Shown: piece after piece, positions 52,099-61,269 of the stretch | Layout: each line of letters starts with the position of its first letter | Numbering within the stretch: position 1 is the first letter of the stretch | NCBI GenBank assembly: GCA_029936425.1 | Contig: JAPYSU010000005.1 | Coordinates: forward strand, 124,001-188,000 | Direction of reading: 5' to 3' | Length of the DNA: 64,000 nt | Source: Litorimonas sp. | GTDB taxonomy: Bacteria; Pseudomonadota; Alphaproteobacteria; Caulobacterales; Maricaulaceae | Made by a program: the position numbers and the translations under genes | The notes under the pieces: generated by a model | The model's input: the letters and a program-made list of their open reading frames with translations, nothing else | Told to the model about the DNA's origin: nothing | Databases searched by the model: none

Positions 52099-52496
52099 TC
52101 GGAAGACTCCGGCCGTGTCTCGGGACGGGACTCTTCAGATTCGGGCTTAACTTGCAACTCAGGATTTGTTTGGGATTTGGGATTTGATTTCGACTTTGGG
52201 TCTGCGGAGCTTCGCAAATCCCGGTCAAGCGCCCTCATCTCTTCTTCCAAATCACCGGTCAGGGATTTTACAGACCCCATTTTCTTAAGGTCTTCCAGTT
52301 CTTTCCGCATCTCGGCGATTTCATCTTCGGCGCCCATTTCATCGAAAGCGTCTTTAAACTCTTGCCCCAACCCTCTGATCTTCGCCATGATATTCCCAAA
52401 ACTCCGCATTAGTTTTGGCAAGTCTTTTGGTCCGACCACGATAATGGCCAGGAGCGCCAGCACAATCATTTCTGCGAAACCAAGCTGCGGAAGCAT
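52095..52496 (-). CDS. tatB: Sec-independent protein translocase TatB
   Basis: A 133-residue protein with the N-terminal helix GFAEMIVLALLAIIVVGPKDLP, the amphipathic GNIMAKIRGLGQEFKDAFDEM and a charged tail ending in repeated Ser/Pro/Glu. Its size distinguishes it from TatA. It overlaps tatC by 4 bp and follows tatA by 57 bp. Confidence 0.93.
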   Translation of the reverse strand: MLPQLGFAEMIVLALLAIIVVGPKDLPKLMRSFGNIMAKIRGLGQEFKDAFDEMGAEDEIAEMRKELEDLKKMGSVKSLTGDLEEEMRALDRDLRSSADPKSKSNPKSQTNPELQVKPESEESRPETRPESSE

Positions 52497-52553
52497 TGGA
52501 AAGCCCCTATAGGTTCAGGCTATCATGCCCGGTAAACGGTTCGGTCGGCGAGA

Positions 52554-52763
52554 TTATTTAGACGTTTTCTCTTTCTTCGGAGTTACGTTTATGGCGTCCT
52601 CCGAAGCGTCTTTTTCTTCCTCTGAACTGTCTTTCAGCCCTTTTTTAAAGCTGGTAATACCCTTGCCCATATCTCCCATGATCGAGCTAATCTTGCCGCG
52701 CCCGCCAAAGACAAGCACTGCAATTACAAGAATTATCAAAATCTGCCAGGGACCGAGAGCCAT
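52554..52763 (-). CDS. tatA: Sec-independent protein translocase TatA
   Basis: A 69-residue pore component of the Tat pathway: a short membrane helix (WQILIILVIAVLVFGG), the hinge RGKISSIMGDMGKGITSFKKGLKD and a charged tail. It is the first of the tat genes here; scpB lies upstream by 98 bp in the same direction. Confidence 0.94.
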   Translation of the reverse strand: MALGPWQILIILVIAVLVFGGRGKISSIMGDMGKGITSFKKGLKDSSEEEKDASEDAINVTPKKEKTSK

Positions 52764-52861
52764 ACCATATCCTTTATTTGAGACTTAGCTTAACGCTCTA
52801 CGAGGTTTGGCGCAACAAAGGGAATCTGTAATTCAAACAAAAAAGCGTTAGACGAATTGGT

Positions 52862-53611
52862 CTAATCGTCGTCCTCTTCGAGGAAATCCTCGAAGAAATT
52901 AGGGTCTTCGGTTTCCATTTCAAGTGGGTCTTCGTCTGTATTAATATCATCCATCATTTTTGGCTCCGGCATCTCAAAATCTTTTGGAAGACGAGGATCA
53001 AGAAGTCCGGCAGATCTAAGGTCATCCCGTCCGGGCAAATCCGTTATTGTTTCAAGATTAAAGTGGGCCAGAAACTCGTCAGTCGTGCCATAGGTGACTG
53101 GGCGCCCCGGCGTACGGCGCCGTCCGCGTAATCTGACCCAGCTGAGCTCCATCAGAACGTCAAGTGTGCCCTTGCTGACGGCCACGCCTCTGACGTCTTC
53201 TATTTCGGCGCGTGTTACGGGCTGATGATAGGCAATAATCGCCAGCGTTTCGAGAGCGGCGTTAGAGAGTTTCCGAGGCGCTTCTTTTACGTCTGTCAAA
53301 TGATGTTCTAGATCGGGCGCAGTTTGAAACCGCCATTTATCGGCCACCCGGACCAAATGAACGCCGCGGCCAGCATAATCTCGTGTCAGACGGGCGAGCA
53401 GAGCGCCGACATCGGCGTCATCCGGCATTCGATCTCTAAGGGTTTGCGTATCAATGGGCTCTACTGCTGCAAACAAAAGCGCTTCAAGCAATCGGAGATT
53501 CGCCTCAATCGTTTCAACATTATGGGGTGTCTTCAAACGGTCGCTTATTTGGACAATGCCGCTTTCAATGCCGTACTTGGCATTTTCCACTCTATCGGAT
53601 GAATTTGACAT
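52862..53611 (-). CDS. scpB: segregation and condensation protein B
   Basis: A 249-residue kleisin-associated winged-helix protein that, with ScpA and Smc, organises the chromosome. The winged-helix core shows RLLEALLFAAVEPIDTQTL and LETLAIIAYHQPVTRAEIEDVRG, then VLMELSWVRLRGRRRTPGRPV. A strongly acidic C-terminal tail (EDPNFFEDFLEEDDD) is typical of alphaproteobacterial ScpB. It overlaps scpA by 1 bp. Confidence 0.94.
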   Translation of the reverse strand: MSNSSDRVENAKYGIESGIVQISDRLKTPHNVETIEANLRLLEALLFAAVEPIDTQTLRDRMPDDADVGALLARLTRDYAGRGVHLVRVADKWRFQTAPDLEHHLTDVKEAPRKLSNAALETLAIIAYHQPVTRAEIEDVRGVAVSKGTLDVLMELSWVRLRGRRRTPGRPVTYGTTDEFLAHFNLETITDLPGRDDLRSAGLLDPRLPKDFEMPEPKMMDDINTDEDPLEMETEDPNFFEDFLEEDDD

Positions 53612-54432
53612 CAGGACCGCTCTCCCTGTCTGGAACGAACAAAAATAGGCTTAAAAACCCCGGATTGACGAAGTTCGATATCGCCCTCTTTTGCAAGCTC
53701 CAGGCTGGCAAGAAGAGAGCTGGCTTTGATGGAAGCCGTTGGCACCTCTACATCAAGTTCCGTAACTTGAGGTAAAAGCCCGTCCAAAGCGGTCCACTCC
53801 TCCAGAGACGTTCCGGAATTTTGCAAGGCACGACGCAATCTTTCTCTGGCGGCTTCCAGACTCAAAACTTTTGGCTTTGGTAAGGTATGATTCTTAAAGG
53901 CAGATCGCGAACGGGACGTCCCGTAGGCTTGCAGGAGATCAAAGATTTCGGCCTCATAAAGTGGAGAGGTTCGGGACCGAAGGCCCTCAGGCATACCTCG
54001 TTTATGAACGCTCTGACCCATTTGCGGCAGTCGGAACAACCCTTCGGCAGCCGCCCGCATCGCTGCAAGCCGCTCCAGACGGAACGCGAAATGCGCTGCC
54101 ATTTCCTCGGCTTCCATGGTGACTTCGCCCTGATCGTCCTTGGGCAGGATAAGTTTGGATTTCAGATAAGCCAGCCACGCCGCCATCACCAGATAATCAG
54201 CCGCCAGTTCAATCCGAAGGTGTTGAGCCGACTTGATAAAGGCTATATATTGTTCTGCAAGTTCCAGGATCGACAGACGGGCGAGATCGACTTTTTGCTT
54301 TCGGGCGAGCTCCAATAAAAGGTGCAAGGGACCTTCGTAACCATCAATGTCGAGGATGAGGCCCTCCCCTTCGTCAGACGCATCCGTCGCGGCTTCGAAG
54401 TCCAGGTCTTCCTGAAAGTCTTCGGCTGTCAT
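53611..54432 (-). CDS. scpA: segregation and condensation protein A
   Basis: A 273-residue kleisin linking Smc heads. The N-terminal part DIDGYEGPLHLLLELARKQKVDL is the family signature, followed by YLVMAAWLAYLKSKLILP and a C-terminal winged helix. It overlaps nagZ (4 bp) and scpB (1 bp), consistent with one operon. Confidence 0.94.
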   Translation of the reverse strand: MTAEDFQEDLDFEAATDASDEGEGLILDIDGYEGPLHLLLELARKQKVDLARLSILELAEQYIAFIKSAQHLRIELAADYLVMAAWLAYLKSKLILPKDDQGEVTMEAEEMAAHFAFRLERLAAMRAAAEGLFRLPQMGQSVHKRGMPEGLRSRTSPLYEAEIFDLLQAYGTSRSRSAFKNHTLPKPKVLSLEAARERLRRALQNSGTSLEEWTALDGLLPQVTELDVEVPTASIKASSLLASLELAKEGDIELRQSGVFKPIFVRSRQGERS

Positions 54433-55439
54433 GATAATTGGCCCATTAGCTCAGCGAATTCGGCTTCAGCAGACTTTCTGTCAAATTTCACGAGGGAGTT
54501 CGTGCAATTTTCTGCAACTTTCGCGCGGCGGTAGCTGACGCCTTCAAGCGCCGCGGCGCCTTTTACCACTTGAACCATGTCTTTCATTTTGCCGGAGCAT
54601 TGAAGCGCAATGTCGCATCCGGCGGCCAGAGCCCGCTCCGTTTTACGTGTTAGAGAGCCATTGAGAGCCTTCATATCGAGATCGTCACTCATCACCAGCC
54701 CGTCAAAACCGATAGCGTCACGAATAAGGTCTTTCATAGCCTTTTTTGAAACAGTGACAGCTTTTTTGGAGTGATCCAGATAAACCGCGTGAGCGGTCAT
54801 AGCCATGGGCGCCTCTCTAAACGCCTGAAAAGGAACAAAATCACTAGCCTTAAGGGTATATAGATCAGTCGAAATTTTCGGCAGAGCCTTGTGGCTATCT
54901 ACTTCTGCACGGCCATGACCGGGTATATGCTTAATGACCGGCGCCACCCCTCCCATCATGAGCCCAGCCATGCAGCTATGGGCCATATCTATGATAGGGT
55001 CTATTCGAGTTGAAAAAGCCCGATCCGATATAATCGGGTCCGCTCCGGGCTGCGGCAAATCCAATACAGGGGCGCAATCCGCCGTAATACCCAATTGACG
55101 CAGATCGTCTGCAATCAGGCGGTAAGCCAGAAAAGCGGAGCGTCGCCCTTTTACCGGTTCAATGTCGTAAAGGTTTCCGAATTTTGAAGCCGGCGGATAT
55201 GCTGGCCAGTGGGGCGGACGCAAGCGCTGCACCCGGCCGCCCTCTTGATCTATAAATATAAGACAGTCCCGACCGACGCTTTCACGCAACTGGGCACAAA
55301 GCTTTTGAACCTGTTTTGGCGTTTCAATGTTTCGGGAAAACAGAATAAAGCCCCACGGGTCGGCATCCCGGAAAAACACACGCTCGCTTTCCGTCAGAGA
55401 CGGACCGGATAGACCGAGAATGACGGAAAGAGGGTTCAT
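54429..55439 (-). CDS. nagZ: beta-N-acetylhexosaminidase of peptidoglycan recycling
   Basis: A 336-residue GH3 enzyme that removes GlcNAc from muropeptides in the cytoplasm. Motifs are FIDQEGGRVQRLRPP, the catalytic KHIPGHGRAEVDSHKALP (with the His/Asp pair) and VMSDDLDMKALNG containing the nucleophile Asp. It begins 1 bp after the SPOR-protein gene and overlaps scpA. Confidence 0.95.
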   Translation of the reverse strand: MNPLSVILGLSGPSLTESERVFFRDADPWGFILFSRNIETPKQVQKLCAQLRESVGRDCLIFIDQEGGRVQRLRPPHWPAYPPASKFGNLYDIEPVKGRRSAFLAYRLIADDLRQLGITADCAPVLDLPQPGADPIISDRAFSTRIDPIIDMAHSCMAGLMMGGVAPVIKHIPGHGRAEVDSHKALPKISTDLYTLKASDFVPFQAFREAPMAMTAHAVYLDHSKKAVTVSKKAMKDLIRDAIGFDGLVMSDDLDMKALNGSLTRKTERALAAGCDIALQCSGKMKDMVQVVKGAAALEGVSYRRAKVAENCTNSLVKFDRKSAEAEFAELMGQLS

Positions 55440-55440
55440 T

Positions 55441-56208
55441 TTATTTGGTTGTCACGAAACAGGCTTGTCCAGATCCTTTGAAGGAATTGCAAAGTGAATT
55501 TGCGGCAGATTTATCTGCCAATCCAGCAACCCGTGTGCGGTAGTAAATCCCCTTCTCGTCCAGATTGACGCGTTTGATATCAACATAGACGCCGCCCGGA
55601 AGAAGTGATGCGAAGCGCTGCTCTAATTCATTCCAGACCTTTTGGGCGTCTGCTTCTGAACGGACAGAGGCTACCTGAACAACAAACTCGCTTCCGCCGG
55701 TTCGAGGCTGAGGGGAGACAGGGGCCGGTTCAGGCTCAACTTCTATTTGAGGCTGAGATTCGGTTTCGTTCGAATTTGCCTCCGAAGTATTGGACGGTGG
55801 GTCCAGCTGTATATTCGCCCCACTTGGCGGGATATCCGCGGGTTGGTTTTTTGGAAGCGTGATCGGCACTTCCGGTGACTGCGTGTCCGTGACCGTTTCT
55901 TCAGGAGGCTGACCATTCATGACGTCAAAAACCCCGCGATCCTGATCCGGAGCCTGAAGCCCCTCCTGATCCTCTGGCGTCACTTTAAAAGGCGTGTTTT
56001 CTGCTGTTATCAGGGGCGGCGCGTCGCGGTCCCGTGTTCCGGGCTGATAAAATTTGAGAAGCAAAAAAGCGATTGCCAGTAGGACAACGGTACCGATTAT
56101 AAGCTTTATCAATCCCTGACGTCCGGAACTGTCCCGTACGTCAAAAGGCGTAAGGGTTTCATCCTCTGTCATCATGTCAGGGGAAAACTGATCTTTGTTC
56201 GATGTCAT
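55441..56208 (-). CDS. SPOR-domain membrane protein
   Basis: A 255-residue protein with a cytosolic N-terminus, one membrane helix (about residues 34-52, LIKLIIGTVVLLAIAFLLLK), a Pro/Glu/Gln-rich periplasmic stretch, and a SPOR domain at about 175-255 (FVVQVASVRSEADAQKVWNEL, YYRTRVAGLADKSAANSLC). SPOR domains bind denuded glycan at the division septum. The start at 56208 has GGGAAGGGA upstream. It leads the nagZ-scpA-scpB run. Confidence 0.9.
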   Translation of the reverse strand: MTSNKDQFSPDMMTEDETLTPFDVRDSSGRQGLIKLIIGTVVLLAIAFLLLKFYQPGTRDRDAPPLITAENTPFKVTPEDQEGLQAPDQDRGVFDVMNGQPPEETVTDTQSPEVPITLPKNQPADIPPSGANIQLDPPSNTSEANSNETESQPQIEVEPEPAPVSPQPRTGGSEFVVQVASVRSEADAQKVWNELEQRFASLLPGGVYVDIKRVNLDEKGIYYRTRVAGLADKSAANSLCNSFKGSGQACFVTTK

Positions 56209-56352
56209 TTTGTTCCCTTCCCCGTTCCTGAACGGCTCTGTCCGAATCATACGCAAGCCCGTTGGAGTTTGGGCCAGCCGGATGGAGTTTTAAAGCCGTG
56301 ACTGTATAAAACCTGTCGTTAACCCTTAGTAAAATGGGCTAATCGGGTAAAA

Positions 56353-57735
56353 TTATGACACAATAGTATTTTTGTTCGGCTCTTTTGGCTTTAACGTCAC
56401 GATTTCTTCGGCGGTTGTAGGATGAACCGCACAGGTTTTATCAAATGTTTCCTTGGTCAAACCGGCTTTCACACAAATTCCCAAAGCCTGTATCATCTCT
56501 GCGCTATCATCGCCCAGAATGTGAATTCCGACAACCTTTTCTTCTTCTCCGGATGTAATCAGTTTCATGAAAACTCTTTGAGACTTTTCGGCCAATACGT
56601 TTTTCATCGTCCGGAAGTGGGTGCAGTAAACCTTTACATCGTCACCGAATTTTTCGCGGGCTTCAGGTTCAGTCAAGCCGACGACACCAATAGGAGGGCG
56701 TGTAAACACTGCGCTGGGAACATCGTTATGATCATAAGCGGTTTTATTCTTTTTAAAGACAGTTTCGATAAATGCCATGCCTTCGCGAATAGCCACAGGC
56801 GTCAAATTCACCCGGTCAGTAACATCACCAACAGCATAAATATTGGCTTTGGATGTCTTTGAATATTTATCGACTTTGACCGCGCCGTTCTCTGCGATTT
56901 CAACGCCTGCATTTTCGAGACCGAGGCCATTTGTGTTCGGTTTGCGTCCTGTCGCCATGAAAACCAAATCCGTACCGATTTTGGAGCCGTCATCGAAAGT
57001 CACGATAAAGCCGCCTCCGGTTTTCTTGATGCCCGTAGGAGAGGCATTGAATTTGATCGTTATACCATTATTTTCCTGAGCAATCCCAACCTCATCCCGA
57101 ATTTCCGGATCAAAGCCACGCAAAAGGCGCCCGCCACGATAAACCTGAGTTGTTTTGCAGCCAAGCCCGGAAAAGATACCGGCAAATTCACAGGCAATAT
57201 ATCCCCCGCCGATGATCAAAACCCGTTCAGGCAGCTCGTCGAGAGTAAAGGCATCGTCGGAAACAATTGCATGTTCTATTCCAGGCATTTCCGGGGCCCA
57301 AGGCCGCCCCCCTGTGGCGATCAAGATCGTCTTGGCCGTCTTTGTCTTACCGCTCTTAACGAGTTTGACTGTGTGCTCATCCACAAATTCGGCGCGTTCG
57401 CGGAAGACCTCAGCACCGTTTTTTTCCAATAAGGTTGAATAAATACCTGAAAGACGGGAAACCTCTTTTTGAATGGAATCCCGTAAGGCCGGCCAATCAA
57501 AACTGACATCACCGATATTCCAACCATATTTTTTCGCGTCCTTGATGGCGCCTCCAAAGTCAGCCCCATACACCAGATATTTTTTAGGAACGCAGCCGCG
57601 AACGACACAGGTCCCGCCAGGAAGACTTTCTTCGGCCACCCCCACTTTTTTGCCAAGCTGGGCCGCTAAACGTCCGGCCCGGACTCCGCCGGACCCCGCG
57701 CCAATAACAAATAGGTCAAAATCGTAATCACTCAT
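56353..57735 (-). CDS. gor: glutathione-disulfide reductase
   Basis: A 460-residue flavoenzyme that recycles oxidised glutathione. The FAD site is FVIGAGSGGVRAGRLAAQLG, the redox-active disulfide is in GGTCVVRGCVPKK, the NADPH site is VLIIGGGYIACEFAGIFSGLG, and the C-terminal CAVHPTTAEEIV carries the catalytic His. The GCVPKK spacing and V-x-R-G sequence are those of glutathione reductases rather than lipoamide dehydrogenases. It lies between the SPOR gene and rpiA. Confidence 0.94.
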   Translation of the reverse strand: MSDYDFDLFVIGAGSGGVRAGRLAAQLGKKVGVAEESLPGGTCVVRGCVPKKYLVYGADFGGAIKDAKKYGWNIGDVSFDWPALRDSIQKEVSRLSGIYSTLLEKNGAEVFRERAEFVDEHTVKLVKSGKTKTAKTILIATGGRPWAPEMPGIEHAIVSDDAFTLDELPERVLIIGGGYIACEFAGIFSGLGCKTTQVYRGGRLLRGFDPEIRDEVGIAQENNGITIKFNASPTGIKKTGGGFIVTFDDGSKIGTDLVFMATGRKPNTNGLGLENAGVEIAENGAVKVDKYSKTSKANIYAVGDVTDRVNLTPVAIREGMAFIETVFKKNKTAYDHNDVPSAVFTRPPIGVVGLTEPEAREKFGDDVKVYCTHFRTMKNVLAEKSQRVFMKLITSGEEEKVVGIHILGDDSAEMIQALGICVKAGLTKETFDKTCAVHPTTAEEIVTLKPKEPNKNTIVS

Positions 57736-57791
57736 AATATTTCTCTCGGAAATCGTTCTGTTCTATCATGTATATGTAGGAAGCGATTGGC

Positions 57792-58496
57792 CTAGTTCTT
57801 GGCCAATTCCATAACTTTCGCGTGATCGACCTCTCCTATTATGATCGTATCCGCCAGATCAATAAAAAGGCCGTGCTCCATCACGCCGGGAATGGAGGAG
57901 AGCGCTTTGGCTGTCTCGAAAGGCGACGCAATATGTTCACATTTACTATCCAGTATCCAATGTCCCCCATCTGTGACCAGTGGACCACTTCCGTCTTTGG
58001 CCTGGCGGAGAACTGTTTGGGCTTCCCGGCATCCCGTGTCTTTCAAGGCTTCATAAATTTTATCCGCAGTTAGAGTCAGCCCAAAGGGGTCTACCTCTAT
58101 CGGGAGAGGGAAGGCTCCGAGGTTTTCCACCATTTTGCTCGCATCGATGATCACAACCATCTTAGCGGATGCATGGGCAATAATTTTTTCACGCAAAAGG
58201 CAAGCTCCGCCGCCTTTGATGAGTGAAAAGGCCGGGTCTACCTCATCTGCGCCGTCAATCGTCAAATCAATTGAGCGTATTTTGTCCGCTGCGATGAGAG
58301 GGACACCGGCTTCTTTGGCGCATTCTGCGGTTCGGTCAGATGTTGGGATGCCTTGAACCCGTAATCCTCCGGCCACTTTTTCACCAAGCTGCTCGATAAA
58401 AATCTCAGCTGTTGATCCTGAGCCCAGCCCCAGAACCATACCATCTTTCACAAATTCAAGCGCCGCCAAGGCGGCATTTTCTTTCGCCACATTCAT
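57792..58496 (-). CDS. rpiA: ribose-5-phosphate isomerase A
   Basis: A 234-residue isomerase of ribose-5- and ribulose-5-phosphate. Signatures are VLGLGSGSTAEIFIEQLG (substrate loop), DLTIDGADEVDPAFSLIKGGGACLLREKI with the catalytic acids, and PLPIEVDPFGL. The start at 58496 (MNVAKENAAL, with AAAGGA upstream) was chosen over a longer frame that overlaps glmU. Ribulose-5-phosphate also feeds the kdsD enzyme encoded about 30 kb to the left. Confidence 0.94.
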   Translation of the reverse strand: MNVAKENAALAALEFVKDGMVLGLGSGSTAEIFIEQLGEKVAGGLRVQGIPTSDRTAECAKEAGVPLIAADKIRSIDLTIDGADEVDPAFSLIKGGGACLLREKIIAHASAKMVVIIDASKMVENLGAFPLPIEVDPFGLTLTADKIYEALKDTGCREAQTVLRQAKDGSGPLVTDGGHWILDSKCEHIASPFETAKALSSIPGVMEHGLFIDLADTIIIGEVDHAKVMELAKN

Positions 58497-58501
58497 GCGG
58501 A

Positions 58502-59848
58502 TTATCCTTTTGACTCTTTTCGTTTTGCTTTCGCGGCGCGGTAACGCTCTGCCCATTCGGGCTTATGCACCTGCTCAGCCCGGGCAATGGCTAAAGCGTT
58601 ATCCGGAACGTCTTTGGTAATCACGCCCCCGGATCCCAGATACGCCCCCTTACCAATTGTGAGAGGCGCCACCAGAGATGAATGCGTACCAATAAAAGCC
58701 CCGTCCTTCACATGGGTTTTATGCTTGTCAAAACCATCATAGTTACAAGTGATCGTGCCGGCGCCAATGTTAACCCCTGCCCCAATCTCTGCGTCCCCTA
58801 TGTAGGAGAGGTGATTGATTTTGCTGCCTGTTCCGATTGTTGCCTTTTTGGTCTCAACGAAATTGCCAACCTTGGTGTCACTATGGAGAACTGTACCGGG
58901 ACGAAGACGGGCAAATGGCCCGATTTGAGCTCCCTCCCCAATTTCGGCGCCCTCAATGTGACTGAAGCTATGGATTACGGCGCCGGATCGAACCGTTACG
59001 CCGGGGCCGAATACGACATTGGCGTCGACTGTGACATCTTTTTCCAAAACGGTGTCATATGAGAAAAAGACGGTTTCGGGATGTTTCAAACTCACACCGC
59101 TTTGCATGGCATTCTCACGCATGACCTTTTGGAATGACGCTTCGGCATTGGCCAAATCCGTGCGATCATTGACGCCTAGCACTTCATTTTCATCTGCCGT
59201 TATAACTTCGGACCGTTTGCCAGAGGACTTCAATATTTCAACAATATCAGTGAGGTAGTACTCATTCTTCGCGTTATTATTCCCAACTTTTGAGATTGCC
59301 TCAAAAATGGATTTGCAGTCTCCGGCCATGACGCCGCTATTGCAAATATCAATTTTCAGCTGCTCTTCCGAGCTGTCTTTCGCTTCGACAATTGCCTGGA
59401 GAGATCCATCCCCCTCAACGATCAGTCGGCCATAGGAACCCGGATCTGCGGCCTTGAAGCCCATGACAACAAGGTCAGCGCTGTCCTCCAACCGGTCAAA
59501 TACTTTTGATAATGTTTCTGGTCGGATAAGGGGCGTATCGGCGTAAAGCACGACAACCTGCCCCTCAAAGTCTTCTAAAGCTTTACGAGCTGCGTCAACG
59601 GCGTGGGCCGTTCCTAGCTGAGGCTCCTGTACCGCGATATCAAACCCCAGTTTTTCAGCCGCGGCTCTGACGTCTTCATTTCCTTCACCGACAACACAAA
59701 TTGTCTTGTTAACACCGGCTGTCGTAGCCAGAGCGCCGACCCATTCCAACAGCGGGCGACGGCCAACCGGATGCAGAACCTTTGACATGTTTGACTGCAT
59801 GCGTGTGCTTTTTCCGGCGGCGAGAATAATGGCGGCACGATTTTGCAT
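58502..59848 (-). CDS. glmU: bifunctional UDP-GlcNAc pyrophosphorylase / glucosamine-1-phosphate acetyltransferase
   Basis: A 448-residue enzyme for the last two steps to UDP-GlcNAc. The uridylyltransferase half has AAIILAAGKSTRMQSNMSKVLHPV and VVLYADTPLIRPET. The acetyltransferase half (from about 250) is a left-handed beta-helix of hexapeptide repeats with RLRPGTVLHSDTKVGNFVE and HLSYIGDAEIGAGVNIGAGTITCNYDG. The ATG at 59848 was preferred; a TTG seven codons upstream is open. rpiA follows 5 bp downstream. Confidence 0.95.
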   Translation of the reverse strand: MQNRAAIILAAGKSTRMQSNMSKVLHPVGRRPLLEWVGALATTAGVNKTICVVGEGNEDVRAAAEKLGFDIAVQEPQLGTAHAVDAARKALEDFEGQVVVLYADTPLIRPETLSKVFDRLEDSADLVVMGFKAADPGSYGRLIVEGDGSLQAIVEAKDSSEEQLKIDICNSGVMAGDCKSIFEAISKVGNNNAKNEYYLTDIVEILKSSGKRSEVITADENEVLGVNDRTDLANAEASFQKVMRENAMQSGVSLKHPETVFFSYDTVLEKDVTVDANVVFGPGVTVRSGAVIHSFSHIEGAEIGEGAQIGPFARLRPGTVLHSDTKVGNFVETKKATIGTGSKINHLSYIGDAEIGAGVNIGAGTITCNYDGFDKHKTHVKDGAFIGTHSSLVAPLTIGKGAYLGSGGVITKDVPDNALAIARAEQVHKPEWAERYRAAKAKRKESKG

Positions 59849-59957
59849 AAAATCCTGGGTGTTTGACAATTACAGGGTTTCTACTATCGCATTGGGCTTA
59901 GCGAAAGTTCGGGGACACTGCACCCGATAATTTTAGTTTAACTGAGGTCTTTCTCTC

Positions 59958-60668
59958 ATGACGGTCATGATATCAAAGAATTCGGCTTCCGGGACAGTCG
60001 CCCTGCCCTATAACAATTTCATTCTTTGTCTCGATCTGGACGGTACGTTGGTCGATACAGCGCCTGACTTGATTCGAGTTACAAACGAGACCATCGCCCT
60101 TGAAGGACTTCCACAGACACACTTTAAAACCGCTCGACGGGAAGTCGGCTATGGTTCGAAAAAATTGATTGCCAGCGCGATGAAGCGGGGAAATCATACC
60201 GTCTCGGAGGATCGTTTGACAGAATTGCAACAATGGTTCCTTTCCCGATATGCCGAGACGCTCACCGAACATAGCCGCCCCTTTCCCGGCGTGGTCGAAA
60301 CGCTGAGGCATTTAAAACGCGGGGGCGCAACTCTCTCAATCTGCACGAATAAGCCGGGCTATCTCGCGCGCCCCCTATTGGAAAAACTCAATTTAACCAA
60401 ATACTTCAAAATCATTGTTGGCGGTGATGAAGCACCCAAGGCCAAACCTGACGCCCGGCATTTACTGCAAGCAGCCGGCCCGAACCGAAAAGGAAAACGC
60501 ATTGTCATGATCGGAGACAGCTTTCCGGACATTCGTGCAGGACATAATGCCAAAGTACCCACAATCCTGATGAGATATGGTTATACGCCTATTAATGCAA
60601 ACCGCCTTAAACCGACTTATGCGCTCAATAACTTCAGAGATATTCCCACTATTTTGTCAAAACTCTAG
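59958..60668 (+). CDS. gph: phosphoglycolate phosphatase (HAD superfamily)
   Basis: A 236-residue HAD hydrolase: motif I LDLDGTLVDTAPDLIR, motif II (SICTNKP), motif III/IV KAKPDARHLL then MIGDSFPDIRAGHNA. Gph removes 2-phosphoglycolate formed in DNA-end repair and other reactions. Two in-frame ATGs (59958 and 59967) are possible. A strong bidirectional terminator follows; a short divergent gap to glmU precedes. Confidence 0.88.
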   Translation: MTVMISKNSASGTVALPYNNFILCLDLDGTLVDTAPDLIRVTNETIALEGLPQTHFKTARREVGYGSKKLIASAMKRGNHTVSEDRLTELQQWFLSRYAETLTEHSRPFPGVVETLRHLKRGGATLSICTNKPGYLARPLLEKLNLTKYFKIIVGGDEAPKAKPDARHLLQAAGPNRKGKRIVMIGDSFPDIRAGHNAKVPTILMRYGYTPINANRLKPTYALNNFRDIPTILSKL

Positions 60669-60684
60669 CTTAATATCGGCGCAT

Positions 60685-60713
60685 AAAAAAACCGCCCCAT
60701 AAGGGCGGTTTTG
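60685..60713. terminator. Bidirectional terminator between gph and the small conserved gene
   Basis: ACCGCCC-CATAA-GGGCGGT is flanked by an A-run on the left and TTTTG on the right, so it can end transcription of gph (rightward) and of the 66-residue gene (leftward). Confidence 0.9.
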
Positions 60714-60734
60714 TTCAATCAAACTTTAAAAGAA

Positions 60735-60935
60735 TTATGCGAAGTTTTCAGTAGATTTCGTTGGAACGCCGTTCACCATATTAGAACGAACATCTGTACG
60801 GGCAGACCGCATAGACGCCAAAAATCCGCCCTGAACCAAGTTGATACGGACATCATGACCGCGTTCAGCCCAGTAAGCTTCGATTTGTTCTTTTAATTTT
60901 TCAGCGCCTTCGCGCGTGCAATAGTCACCTTTCAT
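60735..60935 (-). CDS. conserved small protein, function unknown
   Basis: A 66-residue soluble protein: MKGDYCTREGAEKLKEQIEA followed by a short strand region (VRINLVQGGF) and SMRSARTDVRSNMVNGVP. The ATG has AAAGAGG upstream, and a terminator follows the stop, both supporting a real gene. I recall similar short proteins of this shape in alphaproteobacteria, without a known role. Confidence 0.75.
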   Translation of the reverse strand: MKGDYCTREGAEKLKEQIEAYWAERGHDVRINLVQGGFLASMRSARTDVRSNMVNGVPTKSTENFA

Positions 60936-61269
60936 GGTATCCTCTTTCAGTTTTTATCTATCAACAAACGAGTTATGGGTCTCATTCGCTGACTGTTGAA
61001 TCATCATCCGTGAACTGTAGATAAGCATTGACGCCATTCATTCAAGAAAACTTATAGGTTTTTCTTATAAATTCTTTGTCATCTTAATACACTTAAACGC
61101 ACAGCCCTCATTTAGAACGCGCCGAAATAGACATATTTTCCAAACAAGCAAGTCCTTCACAGTGAATTTAGCCTCGTTTAACCCTAATTAATGAGCTGTA
61201 GAGAGCTCTTGCAGGCGAGATTAAATAAACTTAACTTATAAACACAGTCTATAAGCAGTTGGTGGCGCG
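60936..61269. other. 334-bp divergent intergenic region
   Basis: AT-rich DNA between the small conserved gene (leftward) and an XRE regulator (rightward). TTAA words are frequent (TTAACCCTAATTAA near 61177, TTAAATAAACTTAAC near 61221), but their 6-bp spacing misses the 7-bp CtrA rule. I see no gene or RNA. Confidence 0.45.

Noticed and set aside
56310..56345. Near-match to a CtrA site (TTAACCCTTAGTAAA) upstream of the SPOR gene
   Set aside because: The second half-site is imperfect and there is no further support.
61160..61240. CtrA-like TTAA sites (TTAACCCTAATTAA, TTAAATAAACTTAAC)
   Set aside because: The spacing is 6 bp where the CtrA consensus needs 7 bp.
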